A DNA stretch of 64,000 bases from Flaveria trinervia (GCA_025506515.1 CM046444.1:118482930-118546929); one strand, 5' to 3'; counted from the first letter of the stretch, positions 1 through 11,965 are shown. The notes: a model not told the origin generated them from the letters alone. A program made the numbers and translations.

Positions 1-511
1 TTCTCAAGAGGAACTCCTCCATCCACAAGGGTATCCACAATCTCAACATACCTGAAGTATTGTTGGGTCATGGTTTCACCTGTTTTAAAGGTGAAATTTT
101 CAAACTGCTGCTTCAGAAGATCTTTCTTGTTCTCCTTGGCTTCAGAGGAGCCTTCATACATCAGCTTCAGTGCATCCCACAGCTGTTTAGCTGTCTTGCA
201 CTTCTTAAAACCTCTGTACACAGAGTTTGGGATAGCAGTCTGAAGAGCAGTCATGGCCTTCCTGTCAATCTCTACTCTTTTCCTATCTTCATCTGAGTAG
301 TTGGCCACATCTTTAGGAATCATACCAGCACCGGTAGCAGAGGGGGTGCTGGTATGAAAGGTCCATATTCAACAGATTCCCACATTCTTGAGTCAAGAGA
401 CCTGATGAAGCCTTCCATCCTCATGCACCAGGTGTCGAAGTCATCAAGAGTGATCAATGGGGATTTGTTCATGGTTCCAGTCTCCATATCAGTCTTTGAG
501 ATGGAAGCCAT
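1..511 (-). pseudogene. Ty1/Copia gag (UBN2-type) start, frameshifted, runs off the left edge
   Basis: Reading leftward from an ATG at 511, the protein opens with a Copia Gag N-terminus (PLITLDDFDTW, then GFIRSLDSRMW) and after about 50 residues loses frame near 345-360. The +1 frame then continues to position 1 with residues typical of the UBN2 gag domain, such as DVANYSDEDRKR, KTAKQLWDALK and FKTGETMTQQYF. Gag would form the particle that packages element RNA in the cytoplasm. A primer-binding site and an LTR lie directly upstream (minus strand), so this is the 5' part of an element whose remainder lies outside the window. A one-base indel explains the frame break. Family call is confident; the frameshift makes this copy non-functional as read. 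Confidence 0.85.
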
Positions 512-578
512 TTGAAAAGTTTAGTTTTTGTGTGTGAGGGATCTTAAGATGGTTAGATCTTATATCACGAGCCTGAAT

Positions 579-590
579 GCTCTGATACCA
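579..590 (-). other. Copia primer-binding site (tRNA-iMet)
   Basis: On the minus strand this reads TGGTATCAGAGC, the standard plant PBS complementary to the 3' end of initiator tRNA-Met. It sits two bases inside the LTR edge at 593, the usual spacing, and sets the element's orientation as minus. Confidence 0.9.
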
Positions 591-592
591 AT

Positions 593-1380
593 TGCAGGAT
601 CGTTCAAGGGCTTGAACACAATTACAACACAACAACACAATGAGGAGATTAACTAAATCTTAATCAAACAGTGAACTAGGTAACCAAAGGTGATGCAGAG
701 AACACAAGTAAAGCAAGAGACAGAACAAGAGAGTATAGTTTTCAAGGGAGCAGTATATTGCTTTCTCAAGTTCTTTTACAAGTGTTACAAAGCATTTCGA
801 AAGATACAAGAACTTGGAATACTTATACTACAACCTACAGCCGGCTATACTATGAAAGCCAGCTGGATACAATTGACTAGACACTAACAAAATCAATTGT
901 AGGATCAAAAGGCATATCTGCCTTTTGACCTTGTGACTATGACATGCCATAGCTCACATCCTTATAATTACAAAAAGGATAAAGTACATAAAGTGGAAAG
1001 TTTCAGACTCAACCTCAATGTACAGTTACCAAAAGCATGGACCTTTTCACCAACTCTTGTAAGTTGGTGACTTATCAGAGACGCAGCGGAAAAGGTGCTT
1101 TATGGAACAGTACATCAGATAAAGCATGTGTACTAAAAGTCTTCGGAAGAAATCTGTCTTCATAGGTTGAAGCTTCGGAAGACTTTGTCTCTTCAAGCTT
1201 CGGAAGACTTCATGTTAGGCTTCGGAAGATATTGGTCTTGGCTTCGGAAGATATTACACTTAGAGTATTTTCTAATGCTTTGTGTAATTCTTCCGAAGCA
1301 TTCTTCACTTCAGTACTTAGTGCATGTTGCTGAAACACTTAGGCAGTTTTGGGTTGCATCAGACTTCAGGAATCCTTACA
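593..1380 (-). repeat. Copia 5' LTR, 788 bp, minus strand
   Basis: On the minus strand the LTR starts TGTAAGGATTCC at 1380 and ends CCTGCA at 593, with canonical TG...CA termini next to the primer site. Its outer edge meets Gypsy-1 LTR sequence exactly: bases from 1381 match the Gypsy-1 3' LTR from 9322. The Copia element therefore inserted into the Gypsy-1 5' LTR. The part nearest the LTR start (the likely U3) holds six copies of a 9-bp near-palindrome at 1141-1298, described in the findings. Confidence 0.85.
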
Positions 1381-2262
1381 TTTTTAATCCCCAATTCTAG
1401 TACCCTAGTTCAAATTAAACCGTTAACTCACTATTAATTTAAACTTGTAATATATACATATTTAGTACCTCGTGAAGGTTTACTTTGGAACGTCGCTTAT
1501 TAGTTATCCTAAACATCTCTCATATACTTATTGAACAAGTGAATTTTCAGTGAGTTTTCCTTGCCTTTTTTTATATTTTCACACTAATTTGGGATGAAAC
1601 ATGAAGCTTATACATGATACACTTATACACATTGAGTCTTGTAATCACATGCAATTCAACTTATTATTTTGTCATGGTTATTTGGTATTGTAAGTGTTAT
1701 AAGATACATAGTTTGATTTACAATCATTAACTATTGCTAGCCTGGCAACGTCTTAGATCTTTGGGCCTGACAAGCCTATTTGGTGCTAAAGCCGAGGTAT
1801 TGCCGGCTCCTGATGACGTATGCTTGTTCATCATGGGAACCAAATACCTTAGCCAATCTTTTATACTTGTAATCAAGTCGAGGTTTGGTTGTAACGATAT
1901 GTGTTCTATAACCTTACTTGCTTATGACCTATGACATAAATTGCTACTTGTACCTTTGTCATATTATGTATGAAAACCTTGAAAACTCACCAACTATTTT
2001 TAGTTGACTCTTATTTTATCATGTTTCAGGTCAACCTCAAGTTTAAAGTGATCCTTTTGAAGCATGCTATAATCTAGGACTTGGACCTATTAATGAAAAA
2101 AAAAAGTTTACATTATGTTATTTTTTATGTTGAGACTTATGATTGTATTTCATTTCAAGACTTATGATAATAATATTTACATTTTAATATAGCGTTATGT
2201 GGCTGTGAACAATCTTAACCCTCACATCTCGACGTTTCCGCCGTCAAGGTTGGGGTGTGACA
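1381..2262 (+). repeat. Gypsy-1 5' LTR, 3' portion only
   Basis: Matches the 3' LTR from 9322 to 10231 almost throughout, ending in GTGTGACA just before the primer site. It differs from the 3' LTR mainly by many one-base deletions and some substitutions. The missing first part lies beyond the Copia element, to the left of the window. Confidence 0.9.
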
Positions 2263-2265
2263 GAT

Positions 2266-2278
2266 TGGTATCAGAGCC
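2266..2278 (+). other. Gypsy-1 primer-binding site (tRNA-iMet)
   Basis: TGGTATCAGAGCC starts three bases after the LTR terminus, the normal place for first-strand priming by initiator tRNA-Met. Confidence 0.9.
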
Positions 2279-2946
2279 ATAACTATAGGGATTTAGGTTT
2301 GTTAGAAATGGTGACCTAGACTATAGCTTATGCATAAACTCTTAGAAAAATATTTATATTCTGGAAATATATATATTGTTACATGCTACATAATGCTATG
2401 CCTTACTTATGTGCAACTGATGCCTTAGCATAGGTTTGCCTTGTAATTGTTTAAACTTTGTTACTTGTCTCCCTAAACTTACCTTGACACTTTGACTCTC
2501 CCCGACAAATGAACTTCTTAATCTTATTCTTGACGACACGTGGAATTGTATACTTATGCTTATGATTGGATCTTAGACTTATGTCTAATCGTTAAAATCT
2601 CATCAAGGTTTTGATTTCATGAACCTAAGAAATTTGTGTGACACATAGACACCTGTATTCTGGATTTCCTGGCAAAAGGCCCTCGGGCTAAGGCAAGCAT
2701 ATCGCATAAATCCTACGGGACTAGTTATGCTTACCTGGGGATTTCTGGATGAGTGATAAACTATGGTCAACATACACAATTTCTAAGGCGAGTGGGTCAA
2801 CTTACCTTGACGTGTCAACGTTTCCAAATGGTAATGCGTTACCAAATGGAACCATTCCATGTGCCTTACAACTTTTTGCCTTATCCTTGTTGAACTTAAT
2901 CCTTGTTATTCCAATTCTCATATCTAACTCATTTGTATATTCCAGC

Positions 2947-4191
2947 ATGTCTCGTCATCATGGAAAGCGTGGAAGTTCCGATCGTAAGTTAGCCGCCATG
3001 ATTGCTCCAAATGGCTGTTGTCATCCGACCATGGTTGCTGAACTTAATAGCACCTTAATGACCAACGCTAGCAACAATGGAAATGGTCATGGAGAAATAG
3101 CAACAACCAAAACGGGAACAATCAACACGGGAATAATCAAACTTGCACTTTCAAACACTTTAGCTCTTGCAAGCCCACTAGTTTTAGTGGCAAGGAAGGA
3201 GCCACTGGTCTTCTTGAGTGGTTCGAAAGCATGGAGAATACCTTTATCAATTGTGAGTGTCCCGATGCACTCAAGGTTCGTTATGCCACTAGTATGCTCC
3301 AACAAAGGGCTCTTACCTGGTGGAATAGCGAGAAGAGAAACGTGGTCCTGAAGCTGTGCTAGCACTTACCTGGGAAGAGTTCAAGAACATCGCTATCGCG
3401 AAGTTCTGCCCAAGAAGTGAATTGCAAAAGTTGGAAGAAGAGTTTTGGAATTTGAAACAAAATGATGGTGATCATTTGGCCTACTCAACTAGGCATCATG
3501 AGTTGAGTATACTGCTGCCCCATATGGTCGACACTGTCCCCCGCAACATCGAGAAGTTCATTAAGGGTGTACCACCCTAAATTCAAGATGCTGTGGTGGT
3601 AGCCGACCCACAACCTTGGAAGAAGCCATTACTATCACCGCTCAACTCACCGAGAACCATATACGAGCGGGCACCATGTCTGTGAAGGGTGCAAAGAAGG
3701 TAGAGAAGACGGCTACCGAGGCTGTTAAGGAGACTAAAGCTGAACCGTCTTACAACAACAACAACAACACAAGCGCAAGTTCACACCGGCGCGCAATTAT
3801 GTTGTGGCTGCACCCAAACAACCTCAAAGACAACTTGTACCTGTGGCTGCACCTGTGGCTCAAGTGTCTGGGGCTAGGGCTTATGCTGGTCCTCAGCCTA
3901 TGCGCAACATTTGTAGGTACCATCACCCGGGAAATCAACCATGTCGTATCTGTACTTTATGCGGTAAATATGGTCACTTGGTGGCGACTTGTCACCGTGC
4001 ACCTAACAACGTCGTCGTGGTCACAAACTGTGTTTGCTACAACTGTGGGGAACCTGGTCATTTCCGCCCACAATGCCCTCGTCTTGTGGGTAATGTTCCA
4101 CAAGCCCGAGGACGTGCTTTCAACATCAACGCTAACCAAGCACAAGCAAACAACGATGTGGTGAATGGTATGTTAATTTTCCTTTAACTTT
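2947..4191 (+). pseudogene. Gypsy-1 gag, two CCHC zinc knuckles, frameshifted
   Basis: The likely start is ATG 2947 (MSRHHGKRGSS). The conserved capsid core is split over frames: an EWFESMENTF-type stretch near 3205-3240, then EEFKNIAIAKFCPRSELQKL from 3377, then a stop at 3578-3580. The nucleocapsid part, in a further frame from about 3804, has two CX2CX4HX4C knuckles at 3951-3992 and 4035-4076. Gag packages element RNA in the cytoplasm. Reading on without splicing, the frame ends six codons into an 83-bp GT-AG segment (4168-4250); removing that segment brings gag into frame with protease. At least two frameshifts and one stop mean no full Gag can be made from this copy. Confidence 0.85.
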
Positions 4192-4250
4192 TGTGACCTA
4201 ATTCTTTTCATGTGTTACCTATGTCGTTAAATACCTTTAAAATTGAACAG
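4168..4250 (+). other. Intron-like 83-bp segment between gag and protease of Gypsy-1
   Basis: Begins GTATGT after AATG and ends TTGAACAG before GTATGTTCCC. Removing it joins the gag zinc-knuckle frame to the protease frame (GGT, then ATG at 4253; the DSGA codons at 4292 stay in phase). Retained, it gives a stop within six codons. An 8-bp direct repeat GGTATGTT lies at 4167-4174 and 4250-4257, so the segment looks like a small insertion with its own target duplication. Splicing itself is inferred. Confidence 0.6.
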
Positions 4251-4251
4251 G

Positions 4252-7200
4252 TATGTTCCCTATTAATAAAACTTATGCCTATGTCCTATTTGATTCTGGA
4301 GCTGATAAGAGTTTTGTTTCGTTAGAGTTTGAACCCATACTTGCTAAGCCACATACGAAACTAGAAAGACCTCTTACCGTTTAAGTTGCCGATGGAGAAC
4401 CGATCACCGTTGACGTCATTATTCGTGATTGCATCTTAAGTCTTGACACGCATGATTTTCTTATCGATCTTATCCCTATGAAACTTGGAAGCTTTGACGT
4501 CATCATTGGTATGGATTGGTTAGCCAAACACCATGCCGAGATCATTTGTTTCGAGAAGTGCATTCGTATACCGTTACCTCTGGAGATACGTTGAAGGTGT
4601 TCGGTGAAAAATCTTCCAAAGGGCTTAAACTCATGTCTTGCACTCAAGCCCGAAAGTGCTTAAGCAAGAAGTATATAGCCTTCTTGGCTTACGTGGTCAA
4701 CACGAAAGTCAAAGGAAAGAACTTAAGGATGTCCCTATCGTACGAGACTTTCCTGAAGTATTCCCCGATGACCTTAGTGGTTTACCTCCCGTGCGTGAAG
4801 TCGAGTTTAAAATGACTTGATACCGGGAGCAAACCCCGTGGCTAAATCACCATATCGGCTTGCACCATCGGAAATGCAAGAACTCTCTAGTCAACTTCAA
4901 GAGCTGTCCGAGAAAGGCTTCATCCATCCTAGCTCTTCGCCTTGGGGTGCACCTGTTCTTTTTGTGGAAGAAGAAAGATGGATCGTTTCGTATGTGCATC
5001 GATTATCGTGAGCTTAACAAGCTTACCATCAAGAATCGTTATCCTCTTCCTCGCATCGATGACTTGTTCGATCAACTTCAAGGAGCTGCTATTTTCTCGA
5101 AGATCGATTTACGTTCTGGTTATCATCAATGCGAGTCCATGATGATGATATCCCAAAGACCGCTTTCCGTACTCGTTATGGGCACTATGAGTTTATGGTG
5201 ATGCCTTTTGGTTTAACCAATGCTCCTGCTGTCTTCATGGATCTCATGAACCGAGTATGCAAGCCTTATCTAGACAAGTTTGTGATCGTCTTCATTGATG
5301 ACATACTTATCTATTCCAAGTCCAACACCGATCATGAACTACATTGAGATTGGTTCTTGAATTGTTGAAGAAAGAGCAATTGTACGCGAAGTTCTCAAAG
5401 TGTGATTTCTGGCTCGAGGAAGTTCAATTTCTAGGACACGTGGTGAATAGCCAAGGAATTCACGTTGATCCTGCAAAGGTGGAAGCTGTGAAAAATTGGT
5501 GTATTCCTACAACTCCTACCGAAGTTCGTTCTTTTCTTGGTCTTGCTGGTTATTATCGGCGATTCATTGCCAACTTCTCGAGGATCGCGAAACCGCTCAC
5601 TACTTGACACAAAAGAATAAACCATTCGAGTGGGGTTCCGAGCAAAAAGAAGCCTTTGAAGCGTTAAAGCATAAGTTGTGCAATGCTCCCATCTTGACCC
5701 TACCCGATGGAAACGATGATTTCACCGTGTATTGTGATGCATCTAAATAAGGCCTTGGTTGTGTTCTCATGCAACGAGGGAAGGTCATAGCTTATGCATC
5801 GAGACAGTTGAAGGTTACGAGGGGAATTACACAACACACGATCTTGAGCTTGGTGTTGTTGCCTTTGCTTTGAAGATTTGGAGGCATTACCTGTATGGTA
5901 CGCAATGTATAGTCTACACCGATCACAAAAGCGTTCAACACGTTTTCAATCAAAAAGATCTCAACATGAGACAACGTCGTTAGGTGGAGTTGATTAGTGA
6001 TTACGATTGTGACATTCGTTACCATCCTGGTAAAGCAAATGCTGTAGCCGATGCACTAAGCCGAAAGATTCACAACAAGATGGTCTCATTCCAAGAAATT
6101 CGCAATCGACGTCAATGGTTTGACACTTTGGGTGAGTTCGATACTGAGATCCGACTAGATGTCAACGAGACCACCGTACTGCTACAAAACCTAAGAATAG
6201 ATAGTGACATCGAGTCTGGTATCCTGGAGGCTCAACAAGTGGTACAACGAGAAGGAAGAATGAAGGATGAATTGGAGCATAATCTTTTAACCCAATTGGA
6301 AACGAAACCTAATGGGTTGATGTACTTCGCCAATCGAATTTGGATTCCAAATCGCGATAACCTTGTACCTTTATTATGAACGAAGCTCATCAAACTCGTT
6401 ATTCTATTCATCCTGGTTCCGATAAGATGTACATGGACCTACGTGGTCAATATTGGTGGCCTGGAATGAAGAAAGACATAGCAACTTATGTAGCTAAGTG
6501 CCTCACATGTACGAAGGTTAAAGCCGAACATCAACGTCCAAGTGGATTACTTGAGCAACCCGAGATTCCCATGTGGAAATGGGAACACATATCCATGGAC
6601 TTCATAACAAAGCTACCCCGAACCTCTCGAGGACATGATACATATGGGTGATCGTTGACCGATTGACCAAGTCGGCACATTTTATACCCATACATGACAC
6701 TTACAAGACATCAAAGTTAGCCGTATATACGTTGATGAGATTGTAAGTCGTCATGGGGTACCTCTGCACATCATATCCGACCAAGATGCTCGCTTCACTT
6801 CACATTTTTGGTCGTCTATGCAAGAACTCTTGGGTACACAACTAGATCTAAGCACGGCTTACCATCCTCAAACTGATGGTCAAACTGAGCGAACGATCCA
6901 AAACTTGGAGGATTTGCTACGCCTTTGTGTTCTTGACTTTGGTGGCGATTGGGATACGCATCTACCGCTTGCGGAATTTTTGTATAACAATAGTTACCAC
7001 TCGAGTATCAAGATGGCACCGTTTGAAGCACTTTATGGTCGAAAATGTCATTCACCGATCTGTTGGACCGACATTGGTGAAAACTTCATCACTGGTCCTG
7101 AACTTATACAAGAGACGACCAATAAAGTTTCTATCATTCGCAAGAACCTTGAAGTGGCGAGAAGTCGTCAAAAGAGCTATGCTGACAAGCGACGTAAGCC

Positions 7201-7631
7201 ATTGGAATTCCAAGTTGGGGAGATGGTTCTTCTTAAGGTTTCACCGTGGAAAGGTGTGGTTCGCTTTGGAAAGAAGGGCAACTGGCTCCAAGGTTGTAGG
7301 ACCTTTCAAAATCTTGAAAAGGATTGGGAAAGTGGCTTATAAACTAGAGCTACCTTCCGACCTTAGTGGAGTTCACCCTGTATTTCACGTCTCAAATTTG
7401 AGAAAGTGCTTGGCTGACGAAAGTCTGCATGTCCCGTTGGAAGACATCCAGGTTGACGAGTCATTACATTTTGTCGAGAAACCTGTTGAAATCATGGACC
7501 GTATAATGAAGAAGACGAGAACCACAACAACCCCAATCGTCAAGGTTCGTTGGGAAAATAAGCGTGGCGCCGAATTTACTTGGGAACGTGAGGAGCATAT
7601 GAAGAAGAAATACCCGTTCCTATTTGTATAG
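4252..7631 (+). pseudogene. Gypsy-1 pol: protease, RT, RNase H, integrase, multiply broken
   Basis: Protease carries the DSGA active-site motif at 4292-4303 and is cut by a stop at 4382-4384. Reverse transcriptase begins near the VRDFPEVFPDDL stretch (about 4737), passes PLPRIDDLFDQL (about 5041) and shows the FIDD form of the YxDD catalytic motif at 5291-5302. RNase H starts near FTVYCDAS (5721) and includes YTDHKS. Integrase has the HPGSDKMY zinc-binding region (about 6410), CLTC (about 6500), SMDFITKLP with the first catalytic Asp (about 6595) and the LEDLLR Glu region (about 6908). The final TAG is at 7629. Stops and frameshifts fall in every domain. The protein would copy element RNA into DNA and integrate it in the nucleus; this copy cannot. 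Confidence 0.9.
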
Positions 7632-7665
7632 TTCATTTCTTTTAATTTCGGGACGAAATTCTTTT

Positions 7666-7678
7666 AAGTTGGGGAGAC
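7666..7678 (+). other. Gypsy-1 polypurine tract
   Basis: Purine-rich AAGTTGGGGAGAC immediately before the 3' LTR start, where plus-strand DNA synthesis would prime. Confidence 0.8.
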
Positions 7679-10231
7679 TGTAACATCTCGTACTTTTGTT
7701 AATTAAAAGTTAATTTTTGACTTATTTAAGCTATTTATGAAACTTGGTGGGCTATTCATGTATAGTTCCTTATTTAATTAAAGTTCAAAGTTAATTAAAT
7801 AATAATAATAATAATAATAATAATAGTAATAATAATAATAATATAGTAATAATAATATAATAATAATAATAATAAATAATATAATAATGATAATGGTAAT
7901 AATAATAATAACAATAATAATAATAGTAATAATAGTAACAATAAAAAAAAGATAATAATAACATTAATAATACTTTACTTAAAAATGTTTAAAACTTAAA
8001 GTAAGGGTGTTAAGGGATTAATTTGTCATTTTATAAACTTGAAATGGAAACTTTATGCATAAAATAATAGAAAATCAAAGTTGAAGGACCAAAGGTGTAA
8101 TTATCAAAATCCAAACCCCCCCCCCCTCTCATTCCCGTTTTTTCCGGTGACCTCGCCGGCCGGACTCCGGCCAAGTCCGGCGAGGCACCAAAACTACCAA
8201 AAATCAATGTTTTTTTTATTTAAAACCGTCCCCAAACCGTTCTTGAATTCAATTCGAACACAATCATGAGCTTTGATTGCATTTAAACATCGGTTATGAA
8301 CCCAATCGAATGATTAACCGAAACGTCTTAAACCCCATAGCCGTTCGAGCATTAAAACTTCTTAATAATCTAATTAACCAATCTAAACGTTCACCTATCA
8401 ATCTCTAAACGAATACAATCCTCAATTACACCTGAAACGACTTCAAACAACGAATTCAGTCACCATCTTCATCGCGACCTGCAACATAGTCGTACACCAC
8501 CATCCGGGGTTCAAAAACCGAAATTTACAGAGGGCTTTTAGTCCAGGTCGTCATTCAAAGCTACTTGCAAGCTTAATTGGATTATCATTGAGGATTACTC
8601 ATCCATTGAGTACCCACGTTCGCGATTGTTCTTCGTTAGAATCATCGACAATTCGAATCTAAATGGGTAAGTTACATACATGGATATGCTCGATTAATCA
8701 TGGGGAACAAATGCCCCATGGTTAATTTAGTTATCATCATCGTTTGGTTGATCAATTTAGTTCGAATCTAAACTAGGGTTTATGTGGAATTGGGGATTCA
8801 AAGTTTTTAGTAGTTTTAAGAAATAGAACCCAAGCTTAAACAGGCATAGGCTACCCAACCTAATGGTTTCACACTTACATATTCTACCTAAGGTCATGGG
8901 TTTGAACCCCGTGACCTGCATAATTTTTTAAGGGCTTTTTCAGCCTTATTTTAACTATGAAAAATTGTTAATAAATATAAAATGATTTTTACAAACTTCA
9001 AATATTTTTTATAATCATCCAAATTATTTTCTGTAAATTTATTATTATAAATACTTCAGCATCTTTCTTTTCTTTTTACATATTATCAAACATATATTAA
9101 TGCTTAGTTTATTTTTATAAAAAATAGATTTTAAATAATAGTTTAAATTACTTATTTATTAGTCACTATATATTTTATAATGATGGATTAATCATGATAA
9201 TTATAGGACTAAAAACGTTTACTATATTTTATAATCAAATTTCACAAATTATTATAAGGATTTAATTCCTTTAAAAATTTTATAAATAGTATTTTACGAA
9301 GGAGTTCACTAATCTTATTTATTTTTAATCCCCAAATTCTAGTACCCTGGTTCAAATAAATCGTTAACCTCACTATTAATTTAAAACTTGTAAATATATA
9401 CATATTTAGGTACCTCGTGAAGGTTTACTTTGGAACGTCGCTTATTTTTATATTAAACATCTCTCATATACTTATTGAACAAGTGAGTTTTCAAGTGAGT
9501 TTTCCTTGCCCCTTTTTTTCATATTTTCACACTAGTTTGGGATGAAACATGATAGCTTATACATGATACACTTATACACATTTGAGACTTGTAAATCACA
9601 TGCAATTTATTATTTTGTCATAGGTATTTGTGTATTGTAAGTGGTTATATGAGATACATAGTTTGATTACAATCATTAACTATTGCTAGCGTGGCGACGT
9701 CTTAGATCTTTGGGCCTGACAAGCCTATTTGGTGCTAAAGCCGAGGTATTGCCGGCTCCTGATGACGTATGCTTGTTCATCATGGGAACCAAATACACTT
9801 AGCCAATCTTTTATACTTGTAATCAAGTCGAGGTTTGGTTGTAACTATGTGTTCTATAACCTTACTTGCTTATGACCTATGACATGAATTGCTACTTGTA
9901 ACCTTTTTCATATTATGTATGAAAACCTTGGAAACTCACCAACTATTTTTAGTTGACTCTTATTATTATCATGTTTCAGGTCAACCTCAAGTTTTAAGTG
10001 ATTCTTTTGAAGCATGCTATAATCTAGGACTTGGACCTAGTTAATGAAACAAAAAAAAGGTTTACTTATGTTATGTTATGTTTGAACTTATTACTTGTTT
10101 GAGACTTGTGATTTTATTTCATTTCAAGACTTATGATAATAATATATACATTTTAATATAGCGTTATGTGGTTGTGAACAATCTTAACCCTCACATCTCG
10201 ACGTTTCCGCCGTCAAGGTTGGGGTGTGATA
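7679..10231 (+). repeat. Gypsy-1 3' LTR, 2553 bp
   Basis: Starts TGTAACATCTCG after the polypurine tract and ends GTGTGATA, where the 5' LTR ends GTGTGACA. It contains a long AAT/ATA microsatellite (7796-7967) and a short segment with a tRNA B-box-like GGGTTTGAACCCC near 8888, perhaps a SINE scrap. From 9322 on it matches the truncated 5' LTR. Confidence 0.9.
7796..7967. repeat. AAT trinucleotide microsatellite in the Gypsy-1 LTR
   Basis: About 170 bp of imperfect AAT/AATA units with occasional G interruptions, directly visible. It is internal to the 3' LTR; the corresponding part of the 5' LTR is not in the window, so its age relative to insertion cannot be judged. Confidence 0.9.
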
Positions 10232-10236
10232 GTGAT

Positions 10237-11020
10237 GGATTGTAAAACGAGAAGAGAGGAGGTGGAAACTGAGTAGGATGGTTGCAGTGTGGTGGAGTGC
10301 GGTTGTGGTGAGTAGTGGTAGTGCACGGTTGATGGAGTGATGGTTATGAAGAGTCCATCGGCCGAGAGTTCCAAGTTAGTAAAGATGGCCATCATTAGGT
10401 TTACACTTAGGTTGATAAGGTGGGGGTTTGTAGGGGTGATTAGTTGGCTCTTAGGTGAAAAATGGCAGGTTTAAGGAGTGCTTGGTGTAATGGTTGTGTG
10501 AGGTATCATTCAAAAGAGTTAATGACCCACTTACTCATTAACCTAAGGTTAGTTATTTAGTTTAGTTGCTAATCAGGTTTCCTAGTGCCTTAATGAACCA
10601 AGAGTAGGGTTAAGATTATGTTTATGTTGGTGTTTAAGTGATTATGGTTTGATTAGTTTTAGTTTTGATACAAAATTTCTTGATGTAATCTTGTTTGTTG
10701 ATGTTTGATTAAGTTTTGATCTTAATTCATTACATGGAAATGAATGACATTTCTCATTCAAGTAACTAATAAATAAATCTCACAATTTGATACCTAGACA
10801 TATAAATACATTAATCATGAAATTTACGTATAAGAATTACATACACACGTAAACTTTCATGCATGCATGCAAGCATCTTCGCGTATCATAAGTGCATGTT
10901 CAATTAAGCATGAAAAACTTATATAATAAAATAAGATTACCTTAATCATTCCTATAAGATATATACTATCTACTTATGAAAAATATCAAATTACCTAACT
11001 TTGATTTAGGGTTGTCACAC
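10237..11020 (-). repeat. Truncated LTR-like fragment, minus strand
   Basis: On the minus strand a block begins TGTGACAACCCTAAATC at 11020 and runs AT-rich, then C-rich, toward Gypsy-1. It has the general look of the start of a long Gypsy LTR. Its other end is cut by the Gypsy-1 insertion at 10231. No partner copy is in the window, so this rests on the terminal motif and composition only. No gene is supported here. Confidence 0.4.
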
Positions 11021-11344
11021 CTGGTAAGTGGTAATCTCACCCCTCCTTCAATCTTTATGTTCTTTTTGTTCTTCTCCTAATCTTCAATTAGTAATCGGTA
11101 ATTGCCCTATCAATAATTTCTTTTGTAAAATGAGGTTAACGTTGTGTTATCAAGTTTAATATATGATGACAAAAGAGAATTAAGGAGAACAAATAAGGGA
11201 AAAGATAGCAAAAGTTTTAGAGTTCAAAGAAAAATTAAAGAATATATATGTTCTCAATAAAAAGAAGTATTATGGATCGTAGCTAAGTTGGAAGAGTAAA
11301 AGTGTAAAAAGTAAAATCTTGTAATTGTATTTTTTTATTTTTTT
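11021..11344. other. No feature recognised
   Basis: AT-rich sequence without a convincing ORF, RNA gene or repeat boundary. Confidence 0.5.
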
Positions 11345-11872
11345 TAAATTGATGTAATAGTAATTATCAACTTGGTCATGCATCAATGTTTATATCATGT
11401 ATATAGTGGATTGTATCCATCTTTTTTTAATCTTTTATTTTTTTTCTTATTTTAATCTAATACTTTTATATCTTTTATAATTTAGTCTCAATACCTTCTT
11501 TACTTCAAACTTTGGTCTCCTACATTTCATATTTTAAACATTTTCTTCTTTACATCAAAATTTTACAAGTTAACACACTAAAACATGCATGTGTGGTTTA
11601 ACGTTTTTACGATTATTTTTCCCAATTTAACTGTTCCGACACACGTGCTGGTCCTAAATCAACTTACCTATTGTTTATAATCTTTTATGTTTCTAGTTAG
11701 CGTGATTCAATGTTTTTAGGTCTATTTATTGTTTGGTTTTAATTTTTTTGTTATTTTTTATTTTTTGAATGCAAGTTTTGTCAGTATTAGTGATCACTAC
11801 CGGTGGTATGTCATTGATACTACTTGATATAATTTTACGTCGTCCACTGCATCTCAGAGGGCTTAATGCTAG
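11345..11872 (+). mobile_element. Helitron-like 3' portion, copy 1 (diverged)
   Basis: The right end reads GGGCTTAATG then CTAG, followed by T. It aligns by eye over several hundred bases with the better copies at 40455-40945 (+) and 17646-18130 (-). The GC-rich terminal hairpin is decayed here. The 5' end is not defined. Helitrons end in CTRR after a short hairpin and insert between A and T; that rule and the three-copy alignment are the basis. Confidence 0.55.
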
Positions 11873-11965
11873 TTCTTTCAATTTGAAAACAAAATTAGAA
11901 GGGAAGATTATTAATAAACATGTCATTTTATGATTCGTTGATCCCGCTTTTAACAATCTATCAAC

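Larger units (their letters stand above)
1381..10231 (+). mobile_element. Gypsy-1: decayed Ty3/Gypsy LTR retrotransposon
   Basis: Order seen: truncated 5' LTR (1381-2262), PBS (2266), gag with two CCHC knuckles, protease, reverse transcriptase, RNase H, integrase, polypurine tract (7666) and 3' LTR (7679-10231). The C-terminal integrase tail, where a chromodomain would sit, and the 2.5-kb LTRs fit a Tekay/Del-like chromovirus lineage, but no intact chromodomain is evident, so the clade is inference. The 5' LTR has lost its first part to the Copia insertion. Several frameshifts and stops disable it. The five bases after the right end are GTGAT; the matching left target duplication would lie outside the window. 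Confidence 0.9.

Noticed and set aside
2947..7631. Frameshifts as pure sequencing error
   Set aside because: The 13-exon beta-glucosidase, the two-exon transporter and the four-exon gene read without any frame error, so a uniformly high error rate is unlikely, though repeat regions could still be less accurate.
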